Positions 20,847 to 31,775 of a DNA stretch of 64,000 nucleotides are shown piece by piece. Below the pieces are notes generated by a model. That model worked only from the letters and a program-made list of their open reading frames with translations. It had not been told where the DNA came from and searched no databases. Position 1 is the stretch's first letter. Every line of letters begins with the position of its first letter. The translations under genes and the position numbers were made by a program. The stretch spans positions 185,095 to 249,094 of the forward strand of contig WIXG01000085.1 in NCBI GenBank assembly GCA_009869945.1, written 5' to 3'. The DNA is from Mesaphorura yosii. Lineage: Eukaryota > Arthropoda > Collembola > Poduromorpha > Tullbergiidae.

Positions 20847-23800
20847 GTTCAGAGGCAACTGATACTGGGACTGAATAATGCAGGAGACGGCGGCACGGGC
20901 TCAGGCTCAGGCAGAGGCAGTCAGAACCAGAACACAAACACATCAACAGTTGGTCTCCCGTCCTGTTGGTCTTGGCAGTCAAGCCAGCACTTCAAAGCCG
21001 AGCTGACACAATACAAACACTAAACACAAAGTTTACACTGGCTCTGGCACTCGCTGGAGTTTCTGCTCGTGAATTTCGCCCAATATTGCACAATAACCCA
21101 TATAATTGCTTGCACACAGCAGCGCGAGAAAAAAGCAACAGGCTGCTGGTGCTGAATGCGCTGCTGGCTGCAGTGTTATGATAATAACGCGACTCGTTGA
21201 CTCCTTTGATCGAATTGGAATTCCTTCATGCACAAAACGTCAAAGCACGTCTTCAGCCACATGAAATTTGAGTTTTATCCTTCTTGTTCCAGGATTTTTC
21301 CTTCCAAGTAAGAAAACCGCACAGTACTTTGAGTTTGAGTGAAATTCCAATTTTGTGGGGAAGGAAATGGAAATGGCAAATGGACAATTCAAGCAATTCT
21401 GTCGCCGTCGCCTTGTCTCGACGCACAATGTTTGCTACAGTGGGCGAGTAATGCGAGGAAATGAAATGAATGGCTAATTTAATTGGATGGGCACTGGGCT
21501 TAGGCTTAATTCCAGTGGAGAAGGCCAAGCCAGCAACAGCAACGTTCAATGTTCAAGGCACTTGGAGCAACTGGCTTGATGGCTCCTTGTGTTGCTAAAA
21601 ACAACTGAGCTGCTGGACTCTAGTCAATAAAACCTTATCATAGAGTAGCGCACGCTAACTGCAAACTACGGCACGTCCCACTGACATTGGAGCACAGCAC
21701 ATCGTAAAGAAATTTATCAAATGAGCCGTTGCCGTGCTGGATGCTCTGCGTTGTGCTCTGTGAAGAGTTGTTTTGTTGTTATTCTTGATAAAGTGGTATT
21801 AGTTTACCATTTAACATTGGCATTAAGCTGCCGTCTGCTTCTGGTTGCTAGTTGCTCTAAGGTCAACAAGTTTTTGCACGGCATGCCTCCCAGAGCCATG
21901 AGCCAGACGAGACCGACCATCCGACCGACTGCACAAGTGCGATTTCATTATACGATGTACAATAGCTCCTTTACGATTACGACGAAAATGATGCTTGAGA
22001 CTCAATCTTTAGCGCTTGCAAAAGTACACGTGCTGCGTGTCAACACGGATCTTGAATCTTGAGTATTGAATCTGCGCACGAGGAGCGGCCTGAAGTGTGA
22101 ACAGAAACTGGAACTTGTTGAATTTTAACGAAAACATGAACTTCAGAATCGAAACCACAGCATGGGGCTTGGCTTAAGTGAACTCTGTCTCAGCTTGTTA
22201 CGCTCGTGCAAATTAGAATGATTGCTTCCCACGAGATGAGACTGGTCCGCCCCACAACTGAAAGTGTTGCCTGTGGCTCCACGGGAAATGGATTTTTCCA
22301 CGAGCAGCCCAAAGCGACGACAGAGGCGATGAGGCTTCAAATTGAATTAAATTACTTTCCATCTCGCATCCAAACTCCCAGGATTCCCAGTCTCGCCTGA
22401 AGTGCGTGTGTAGTGTGATTGGATTAGCAACGTCCCAATAAATTTGCGCATGCCCCAATTTATTTTTACGCCTTGCTGTTCCTGGAAATGATTTTCTGTC
22501 GCTTGTCACTAGTGAAGCAAGTAATAACTTGGCGAGAATTCGAATTGGGAGTTTCAGGAGTTTCAGGAGTTTCGGTCTTCGGTCTTCGGTTGAAGTACGA
22601 AAGAGCCGAAGCGGAGATCAAAGACTTTCATTCATTTTGGCGTCTGGCAGCAAGAGGGTGAAGATTAGATGAAGGAGAGTCCTGAAAGACTGCAAGAGAT
22701 CAATAAAACAGTTGTTTATAGTTCTTGTCTAATGTTAATAGTTCCTTCTCAGCTCCAGCAAGCGGAGCCGTCACTCGGAACTCGGATTGGCCTTTGATGA
22801 GGATCAAATGACGTGGATTGACAGGAGCTCGGAAGGGCGAAAGTGAACTTGAAGGACAAAACTTTTTTTGTTGTCGCAAATTAAGCTTTAGTCCCAGTTT
22901 CTAAGTTTAACTTCCAGTCTGCGAGTCGAGGCAAATCATAGAGTGTGTTCAATTAAATCTTCTCAGTCACTGACTCTGAAAGCGGAAAAGTTGAAGCTGG
23001 AACCGAATCAAATCAAGGAATAATATTGTATAGAGATAAATTTATTACTACTGTGTTATGAAGCACTCGGCACAATTGAGTTGTTCGTCGTGGGTCGTGT
23101 CGGGTCTCCTGAATCGAAATGAAATCAATGATCGTGCCTGCCAGAAATAGAACAAGAGTTATGAAACCCAACGCGCTTGTAAATAAATGGTAGTTTGGCC
23201 AGCAAAACAAGCACCCGTTGGGAAGCCAAGAAGCCATCCCAATGCAACTCCAAATATTAGAGTTGGACGTAAGGATATGATCAAATATGAATACCAGTGG
23301 CAATTAATCACATTCAAGCCGAGATTCATTGTATACGTCTTCGTTGAAACGCATAAATTTTCCCTGGAGTTGTATTATTGCATTAGAGAGACTTGGATAA
23401 TTCTTAGGTTTGGGTCCTAATACAAATGTCGTTACCTCTACTGGAATTCTAGTTATGTTACGACAATCAATAAAGACAGCTTGAAGTTGACGCAGTACTC
23501 TCATACGCACGCAAGTCCACATGTTGCTGACATTCAGCGAGTGGGGCGGAGTTCTGAAATTCCGACTTGCAGAACAACAAAGAAAGTTGGACGTCCCTTC
23601 CTCCACCCGAAGGAGTTACAAAGATAAGCCGTGGCGGGTTTATCATATGACTTCCAAAGGCCCGCATGATAGCTATGACTCGTACTGGTACAAAGAACCA
23701 CGATAGCATGACGAGCATGACCTCGGACTTGAATCCGTTAGAGTTAATTACATTAACAAACTAGTTCAAACTTTTAAATGAATAAAATACGAATGTTACG

Positions 23801-24053
23801 TACACCGAACCAAAACAAAGAATACTTGAGACAAAACCGTGTGGGAAATTCGACCCGTTCAAAATTCCGTTAATAATGTGAGAAAAAGGTTCAGAAACGC
23901 AACACGTGCCACAAGGTTTGCAGTGTCTCGGCGATAGTTTTATTAGAGAGAATATTCGTTTAAATACGTCAAGAACCAGTGCGCCAACAAAACGCCTTCT
24001 CGCTGTCGGGAATACACTCCCACGCCTCCTCCAAGCGGTCCAAATTCAACGCA
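20847..24053. other. 3.2-kb gap between the CaMK and LAS1L genes
   Basis: I found no exon with credible splice sites and no recognisable protein here. It may hold the kinase promoter and 5' noncoding exons. A short tandem GGAGTTTCA (three copies, about 22549-22575) followed by GGTCTTC copies is the only repeat noted. Confidence 0.4.
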
Positions 24054-25710
24054 ATGGCCAAGTCCAAATTGAGAATGATTAAAGCAACTCAAATTGAAAA
24101 GAAGAGTAGGAAAACTGGCAAGAAACTTAGTGCCCGAAACCGGGATCTAGAAACTGGCCAGCAACTACCGCCTCCTGTAACTAGTGATAGGATCCAAATT
24201 GTGCCGTGGGCCTCAAGGTATTACTAACCAACATCAGCAGTTTATTCTAGGTGTACTTGTACTTGCTTAATTTGGCTTTGTGTCGTGATTGCGCAGCTCA
24301 GAGTGGGAACACGTCTGTGCCCTTTTCAACAACGCAGAGTACAATCGAGTCATATCTGAGATCCGAATCTGGACGAAGAGAGTGCCCGCCATTCCCATCG
24401 GAGTCGAGTCCACCTTGCACCTGCTTCATGCCATCGCATACGATGCCTCCTCGGCGGATCAACATCAGCAGCAGTCTGGCACATGGTGCGAAGAAATTGC
24501 TCGATCCCTCTACTCGTTGGCCATCATCAGGTACCTGAACCATGTCAGCCATTTGGCGACCAAGGACATTGCCGACAATGATGGTAGCGGTTCCTCTTCT
24601 TTGCCAATGAGTAAATTAGCGGCCCACATCAACGTACCAGAATGGATCGTCAATCTCCGCCATGAAGCATCGCACGGAGCCAACGTCCCTTCGCTAGAGG
24701 TGCTGCGCTTGGCGGCTGAGTTTGTGCGCAGCTGGCTGAAAGAGAATTACTGGATTCCTCGAAACCCTGAAGAGAACGAGCGGGAAGCCACGAGTTCTGG
24801 CAGCTCATCGGCACAAATGGTACTGAAGAGCAAGTCCGAGACGCAGGAGACTGAATTTACTCGAACCGTTGTGCGACACGTCGCCGCCTTTGTGGCAGCA
24901 CGCGTCTACAAGCTCAGACAATACCAGACTGTCACCGATCCTGAAATTGTGCAAGTTGTTCAATCTGGAACCACATCTTTGGGCACCAATCAAGCCATTT
25001 CACTTTTGAAAACCAAGATATCCAAATTCCTCCGATCGGATCCAGGGAGAACGTGCTCACTATTCGCCGAAGAAATGGTCCCTCCGCTGGACGTATACCA
25101 AGATCTCGAATCAATTCTACGTGGACGCACGTCATTTGAGACCATCGTGCTAATTTGGAGCCCCATGCTCAAGCTCCTTCAGAAGAAGGCAAGCTACCTT
25201 CAGGGAGTCCTGGCCCGATTAAACGAAATGCACGCTGTCTGCGAGGAGGAGACTAGTGATGTGATTGCGCAATGGATCGACAAGTTACTTGCAATGCTGG
25301 AAGGTACACAAGACGAGTCGTCAAATTCGTCCATATTGCACACACTTTTGGCGAGCCCACCGAAGCCGAGCTCGGCGCTTTTCCTGGAAAGACTGCACGC
25401 AATGTTGGAGCCAGAGCTGGGTTCAGGGAGGTTGCAGAAATTGATGGAGCTGAATCAGATTTGGATTGAAGACGGAGGACCAGAAGGCATGCGAAAGTCA
25501 CGAGGAGCCAGAGCGGGAGTTGAGAAATTATTCACAGTAGAGGATATTGATGGCGTTGCGACACCTACAATTGAGCCTGAGCGTGGTGTGGATGCTGACC
25601 TCGATCGTGACAAAAGTCAGCCATCGAGTGGAGCAGCACCCGTCGCGTGGAGTCTCGACTATCGCCCGCCTTCCTTCTGGAGACAGATTCCACTCGGCAC
25701 CATTTTCTGA
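24054..25710 (+). CDS. LAS1L: LAS1-like endoribonuclease for pre-rRNA processing
   Basis: Exons 24054-24217 and 24297-25710 join in phase 2 to 525 residues. A Lys/Arg-rich N-terminus, probably nuclear/nucleolar targeting, leads into IVPWAS and the Las1 HEPN domain. That domain includes IPIGVESTLHLLHA, SLAIIRYLNHVS and the signature VPEWIVNLRHEASHG with the catalytic RxxxxH at about residues 176-181. Las1 cleaves ITS2 in pre-rRNA with the polynucleotide kinase Grc3/NOL9 and is needed for 60S subunits. The C-terminal half is helical and less conserved, as usual in this family. The ATG at 24054 is the first in frame. AATAAA follows at 25828-25833. Confidence 0.88.
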
Positions 25711-25827
25711 TTCTATATGTATATAAGTCCTGAGAGTTTATTGCAGGTTGTTAAATTAAAGTCTGTTACGGACTGATTTGTGACAGGATTATACTTGTGA
25801 CTTTGAGAATTGATAACTGAGTAAAGA

Positions 25828-25839
25828 AATAAAAATAAA
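25828..25839 (+). promoter_or_regulatory. Tandem AATAAA poly(A) signals of LAS1L
   Basis: Two adjacent AATAAA hexamers lie about 120 bases after the stop codon, 60 bases from the convergent acyl-CoA synthetase stop. Confidence 0.6.
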
Positions 25840-25897
25840 GTAAATGCTAATCACTGATTGAGTAGTAACCTAATCTTTTTCTACGTGATTTGTCAAT

Positions 25898-27729
25898 TTA
25901 TTCAACGCCGTGTTTCTTCTTCCATTCTGCGAGGATCTCCCGCCGCAGAATCTTGCCACTTGCCGCTTTTGGGATGACGTCCACAAACTGGATACCACCC
26001 CGGAGCTGCTTGAAGGAGGCCACCTTCGGCTTCAGGTACTCGTGCAGGTCTTCTTCCTTCAACGCTTTGTCTTTCCGAACGATGGTGGCGTAGGGCAATT
26101 CACCAGAGACTACGTCTGGCACGCCGACGACAGCCACGTCCTGCACTCCTTTGTGCTCCCGCAACAGGTCCTCCAGCTCCGACGGCGCTACCTGGAAGCC
26201 TTTGACCTTGATGAGTTCCTTGAGCCGGTCCACGATGTACAGGAAGCCATCGCCATCGTAGTAGCCGATATCGCCAGTGTGCAGCCATCCGTCAGCGTCA
26301 ATCGTTGCAGCGGTCGCCTCGGGGTTCTTGTAGTAGCCACGCATCGTCTGCGGACCCTTCACGCATACTTCTCCACGCACGCCCCGTCCGACGCTCGTTC
26401 CCGTGCTCACGTCCACGAGTTTAGTCAAAGTATTCGAAACCGGGCCACCCGCCGACCCTGCCTTCTCGTGGTGGGCGCCTGGCGGCAAGACATGACTGAC
26501 AGGACTCAACTCTGTCATTCCAAACCCCTCCTGGAAGATAATCCCTTCCTTTTGGCTCTTCTCCACAAGTCTCCGAATAAGTACCGGGCCGACGGGCGCC
26601 GCGCCAGCCAGCATAGTTGCTGTCTCCTTGAACTCTTCAGCACCGTAGTCGTCACTGTTAATAATGTGGTTAATGAGCGGCGGAACGAGATGGAGGGTGG
26701 TCGGCTTATGGGTCCGCACTGCTTGGAGAAAGGTGTCTGGATGGAATTTGTTCAGCATGAACGTGTGAGCGCCCTTGACCATCCCCGTGAACATGTACAT
26801 TGCGAGTCCGTAAATGTGGAACATCGGAAGAAGCCCAAGGAACCGTTCCTGAAACCACGGCGTCGTCATCTTGATGTTGGACACCGTGGGCGGAATGATT
26901 TGCAATGTGTTGGCGAGCAGGTTGTAGTGCGTCAGCTCGACTCCCTTCGGGTTGCCCGTCGTCCCGCTGGAGTATGGAAGTAGGCACGTCGTCGTCCGTG
27001 TGTCGACGTCCTGACCCCGGAAGAGCTGCACGCCCCACGTGTCGCACTTGGCCATCTCAAAGTACGAGTGACAGCCTGCGTGTGGCTCTCCGACCAAGAT
27101 GATGGACTGCAGCTTCTCGGCGCACTGCGGCGAGTCCTTCACAGTCCGAAGTACGGGCAGGTACTCGGGTGTTGTGACAACTGCTTTGGCTCCGGAGTTG
27201 GCGCTGCCCAGCTGCCGTGCGATCTCCTCGCTCGTGTAAGCCGGATTCACTGGTGAAGCGATCAGACCTGCTTGCCAGATCCCGAACACGACGGCAGCGT
27301 ACTCGGGAACGTTGGGCAGACACACGCCAATGACATCGCCGCGCGAGTACTTTTTCGACTTGAGTAGTGCGGCAGCGAACGACGAGCTTGTCGAGTAGAC
27401 TTCGTCGTGAGTGTAGCGGCGTCCAGTGACTCCGCATTCCTGAGGAGTAAGGAGACGAATGTAAGGTACGGTACTGTCCAAAATGGTTGGATGAGAGAAC
27501 TTACGTATGCGATGCGGTTGCCCCAGCCGCCCATGTTGGCGCGGAGGAACTCGAGGAGTGTGATTCCCACCGGAATCTCTATTTCAGGATGCGGAGAGCC
27601 GACCCACAGGCTCTTTTCATCTTCCGGACGGGTCTGTGCAGCTGAAGTTGAGTTCAAGCGCCTCAAAACCGCCGTACTCGCACCGGAATTCCATAGAAGG
27701 CTTCCGCAAATTACTCGCACATGTAACAT
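25898..27729 (-). CDS. Acyl-CoA synthetase, 4-coumarate-CoA ligase/luciferase type
   Basis: Exons 27505-27729 and 25898-27439 join in phase 0 to 588 residues of the ANL adenylating-enzyme superfamily. It shows the phosphate-binding motif SSGTTGNPKGVELTH (about residues 232-246), GFGMTELSPVSH, the ATP-binding GWLHTGDIGYYD, the hinge DRLKELIKVKGFQVAP and the catalytic-lysine motif PKAASGKILRRE. These enzymes activate a carboxylic acid with ATP to an acyl-AMP and then to a CoA thioester. The N-terminus (MLHVRVICGSLLW, Arg-containing, no acids for ~35 residues) looks like a mitochondrial presequence. The C-terminus (KKHGVE) is not a peroxisomal SKL signal. The acid substrate cannot be told from sequence. 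Confidence 0.9.
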
Positions 27730-29457
27730 CTTCAGCGTACAAGTACAATCAGCACAATAATGTCAACAGTACGTAAATGCGCAACAGCAATTGAAGACCT
27801 CAGATAATATTGGATACAGAGGAAAAAAGTAATGTTTTCAACTTTGGATAAGTGCTTGGCTCGGGGCTACAATTACAGGCACGAGGCAGTGAAGCATCGC
27901 AGCGAGTTAGCGTGCAGTTAATCGTGTGACTCTACTGGAACTGGTTTCTTTATTTACACTGAGCGAGTTGACGTGAATTGTAGTCGAGTCCAATCGAGCA
28001 GCATGAGCGACTGGCGACCCAGCTTCATTAATGGTTAATGTGAATGTAAATGAATTGAAGTTGGAGATAACCGAGCATCAGCATCACGAGGAACAGTTTA
28101 CGAGTCATGTTGTTACTGTTGTTGTTGCTGTTTGGCGAACGCGAATGTATGATAGGCAGAGCATATAAACGTAAATGATAAATACGAGGTGGACTTTGTG
28201 CGGTGATCAACGCGGGTACCAAGTCTAAGTCCATATTCCATCCAGCGTCCAAAACAGCCAGTCGGCTGTTGTTGTTGATCTCATTGATAATGTTGAATAT
28301 GTTGTCTTCTCTTGAGTCTGTCGTGTCCAGGAATAGGCAATGCGAATTACTTTTTGGTTACTTTTGCGGATCATCGCCTCCTTCTGGGCGATATGATACT
28401 GTACCTGCATTGCATGCCTCTTTCTTCAGCCTCATCCGTCAAACGGACTATGTTTCAGACCTGACATCTTATATTTCATATCAAGGCGATTCACTAATTA
28501 CTAATTCACTGATCCCACCATGTGAGAAGCATTCCTGGCCATTCCTCTCAATTTGGAGTGGAAATTCGCATACGGCACATGTGTGTAACACTGCGACGTT
28601 TATCTGCGACTACGACTGCGCTTATCAGAATTCAAATTCGCAAATTTTCAATGCTGGATGTTTACTTATGAGTTATGATACAAACACCAATATGAATCGC
28701 CAGAAAACTCGAGGCTTTATGGTGTGCATTCGAATTGCTACTCTGCTGAAAAGGAATGGACGCTAGAATTCCGTCAGGGCACACGTTGAGTTATGATTCT
28801 TCATCAAGTAATTCAAGATTCCAGCCCAGCACTCAATCGTGTTAAAATGTAAAGAGTAGTTGTTAAATATTGTAAGGTTGTCAGTTTGTGTGTGCAAATA
28901 ACACTTGAATAAAAACAAGGTGCCATATTGCCATCCATTTTGTCAGGCTATAAATGATCTTAATTTATGAATTTCATGTCGTCACATCAGAATGCACGAC
29001 ACCAAATGTATCAATCAATTTGTGAATGTATCTGAATACGATGCTGGATGATGTGTAATGGTATTAGTCCAACCTTTCAGCCAAGTCCCATCGCCCGTGC
29101 CGATCTCTTCTACTCCGCGCCCTTTGTTCATTGCCCGAAAGCATTTTCCGTTGAAGTGCAACCACTATATAGGTCAGAATGCTGTTGTTTCGCGCCGGCT
29201 CTCTTATCAGAATTCGAGCATATTCGCTGGGCGTAATCAGCAGCAGCGAGTGACGACACCCACATAATGCCTGTGCATTGCGAATTGCGATGGATGAGTC
29301 ATTCGGAGTCCGAATTCACCAACTGAATGGAGTAGTCGCTTCGTCGCGCTGTGGCTGCAGACTGGGTTTCGAGTTTAAGCTTGACTTGAACGGCGTGTTG
29401 AGACAGACATCTTGAAACACTCCAGGACATCTACCATCTGGCCTCACTCAAAAAATA
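27730..29457. other. Intergenic region
   Basis: I see no supported gene. Two frames of modest length (28028-28252 minus, 28203-28766 plus) lack a good start, domain or splice context. The region probably holds the divergent promoters of the acyl-CoA synthetase and the death-domain locus. Confidence 0.4.
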
Positions 29458-30008
29458 ATGGGAGATTTACAAAAGACTACACAAAAAGAAAGGGAAGAAC
29501 CGACATTGCTGAGTACGCTGGTCTTAATTAGTCGTACTTATTCGTGATAAATAGATACTATCTTTCTATAGACTAGACTTTTGTTAAACTTTAATGATCT
29601 ACCAGAAGTATTAATATTCGACTAATCCGGCTGATTATTTTAACAGGTATTCGAGATACAATTGCAGAAGACTTCGTGGCAGTTCGGAAGTGGGACGAAG
29701 TTAAAGACTATTTCTTCCTCAAGGATTCGGACCATCAGACCCAAATCAGTACTTTGGTCGAAAGAGGCCAAGGCAGAAGTGCCATAAAGTTAACCCTGCA
29801 GTCGTGGATAGAACAAGAAAAGCAGAAAATGAGACTGGCAGATCTGGTCAAAATACTACGGGGAAGAGAACTCAACGCTGTTTCAGGTAAGAACTGTTCA
29901 CAATCGTGCAGAGCAGGATCACAATTTTGGAATCGTGTGTGAAATGTATTTTTTTTTACTGTAGATAAACTGGAGGCCAAATATCAGCCCGGCGACATTC
30001 GTATGTAA
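29458..30008 (+). CDS. Small death-domain-like protein (module 1)
   Basis: Exons 29458-29512, 29647-29886 and 29965-30008 join, all in phase 1, to 112 residues. After 18 charged residues nearly the whole protein is one helical domain: IRDTIAEDFVAVRKWDEVKD, then ISTLVERGQGRSAIKLTLQSW, then a RLADLVKILRGRELNAVS helix. The spaced Trp residues, the A-x-x-L-x-x-W core and the L-x-x-L-V-x-x-L-R helix resemble a death domain, a six-helix adaptor fold of apoptotic and Toll/IMD-type signalling. AATAAA follows at 30028-30033. A second, closely related module starts 70 bases after this stop. Fold assignment is by pattern only. Confidence 0.6.
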
Positions 30009-30078
30009 TATAAACTCGAAGTGGTTGAATAAAAGCAAACTTTGCAATATAACTACTCTTGACTGGTTGGGTTTTTAG

Positions 30079-30783
30079 TATTGCATCCTGCCAGTACTTC
30101 CTCACCGATTCATTCAACACATGCCACGAGTCAGTTCCTTCAGAATTCTGACAGCAACAAATCAAAGTCTTCAAAAAGCCTGCGAGTGATAGGAGGAATA
30201 ATAGTATTGGGCGGTGTGGCGTTTGGCGTATTGTTACAGTACTATTTTATTGAACACCCGTATTGGAACTTTGATGAGCCGCAGAGATCCGCAATTCCGG
30301 AGCCATTATTCGGAAACGAGGTGATTATGGGTACGAAGGAGGAACCAAGTGTGATTGGTAAGTTGTCATTTGCCAGAATGACGGAAACATACCACTCATC
30401 GTCGTTATTAATTAATTTTACCAGTCATTCGAGATGTAATTGCCGCCGAGCCGGTAGCACTCGGCGACTGGGGCGTAATTACGGACTATTTAGTTACTGA
30501 TCCAACCAAAGTACGGCAAATTCGTGGTCTGCTGAAGGACCACGAGTACAAGCGTGCTATTCAGCTGACACTGGAAGTTTGGGTACAGGAAAAGGCGAAG
30601 CACACGCTGGTAGATCTTGTCAAAGTACTACGAAGTCAACGCCTCGGCGCTCTTTCAGGTTAGGGCCTGGGAAAGATGTAGTTTCATGTATGTAGTTATC
30701 ATGTACGCAATGAGTGCAAATGCCACTTTTATCTTTCAGACGAACTTGAGGCAAGATTTGATTCCGGACCCATTTTAATGTGA
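30079..30783 (+). CDS. Second death-domain-like module with a transmembrane exon
   Basis: Exons 30079-30357, 30425-30658 and 30740-30783 are all phase 1 and end in a TGA. The first has no in-frame ATG before its membrane segment, so it must be joined to an upstream phase-1 donor: 29512 (203 residues, one module) or 29886 (283 residues, both modules). It encodes a Ser-rich stretch, a single transmembrane segment (VIGGIIVLGGVAFGVLLQYY) and a linker. The next two exons repeat module 1: IRDVIAAEPVALGDWGVITD, RAIQLTLEVWVQEKAKHTL, LVDLVKVLRSQRLGALS. The last exons of both modules are 44 bases long and encode matching DELEARF/DKLEAKY ends. AATAAA lies at 30798-30803. Confidence 0.55.
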
Positions 30784-30976
30784 ATTTTGAACTTTTGAAT
30801 AAAATGTACGCTGCATCATTGAATATGGAATTCGACCATTCGACGTTTGACGATTTTGACCCCTTCGCAAGTTTTCGACGTTGGAGGGGCTGACAGCGGC
30901 GGGCTGGGCGTGTTTCGTGTCGCTGTACTGTATCAAGTGAACACGGTCAACTGCGTGATTCCGACTCCCATGTGAA

Positions 30977-31775
30977 TCAGCATTCTGCAAGCTGCCAGAG
31001 AATGAGCACCATCACGCTAATCAGCATGACATAGACGAGGACGCGGCGTAACTTCAATGGCTTGTATGTTACGAATTCGAAGCCCCTTTGAGCTGTGAGG
31101 AAGAGTGTGAGCACCGATAGAACTAAGACCCATTCGTAAACTGCTTTGGACTCAATCTCGAAGCTGGAGAACAGCAGCAGGATGGTTGTCGAAACGCTGT
31201 AGGCAACGACGATGGACTTACACTCTTGGACCTGGACAGCATAAGATGCACTGCTTAGAAATTATAGATTTGCATTTAAGTACAGAAAGAAAACAGAAAA
31301 CTTACAATATTAAGCCAACGGGCTTTGAGTGGAGCCGGCTGTGGAGGGAAAGGCTGGCGTCAACGCGATGGTGACGTGGAGTCCATCTTTACTTGAGAAG
31401 AGGTGGCTGGAGGAAAGACAGGACAGGTTCACGCGTTCACGTTTGGGTTTTCCAAAAATTTGGCTTGAATGTCAGACAATTTCCACGGATTTCCATGATT
31501 TCGAACCTCACTCGCGATTGTTGGTTGGTTGTGAGCTCATTTTCTCTCAAGTCCGCGTTCGCTTTCAAGAAGATCGATCTGTTGGTTGAGTTGGGATTGT
31601 CAGGCAACGCCCAGCTATAGAAACTGAAAGCAATAGATGACATCAAATTGTAAGGCAGTTCCATGTTGACGAAAATTGGAGACCCACGCGAAAAACATGC
31701 CGTCACGAAGCCACGTCCATGAATCGTGTAATGCCGCATCACTGCTGAACAAAGCAGAGATTCTAAGTAGTTGGT
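30977..31775 (-). CDS. 3' part of an unrecognised multi-pass membrane protein
   Basis: Three phase-compatible minus-strand exons can be seen: an open stretch from about 31775 down to a GTGAGG donor at 31510; a 33-base exon at 31306-31338 (PAPLKARWLNI); and 30977-31231 ending in TGA. The last exon has no methionine until late but encodes three hydrophobic helices (IVVAYSVSTTILLLFSS, WVLVLSVLTLFLTAQ, VLVYVMLISVMVLILW), so it is very unlikely to be chance. The part before it looks extracellular or lumenal, with NST and NRS glycosylation sequons. A further 5' exon with a signal-like hydrophobic stretch may lie near 31840-31900, but I could not find its ATG. Family unknown. Confidence 0.5.

Noticed and set aside
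25910-26983. Plus-strand 357-codon frame
   Set aside because: It is the exact antisense of the acyl-CoA synthetase coding exon, whose motifs are unmistakable.
28028-28108. Minus-strand 26-residue hydrophobic peptide resembling a signal sequence
   Set aside because: Ends at a stop with no downstream exon or donor; the adjacent gene is complete without it.
28203-28766. Plus-strand 187-codon frame
   Set aside because: Begins at GTG, no signal peptide or domain pattern, AT-rich intergenic surroundings.
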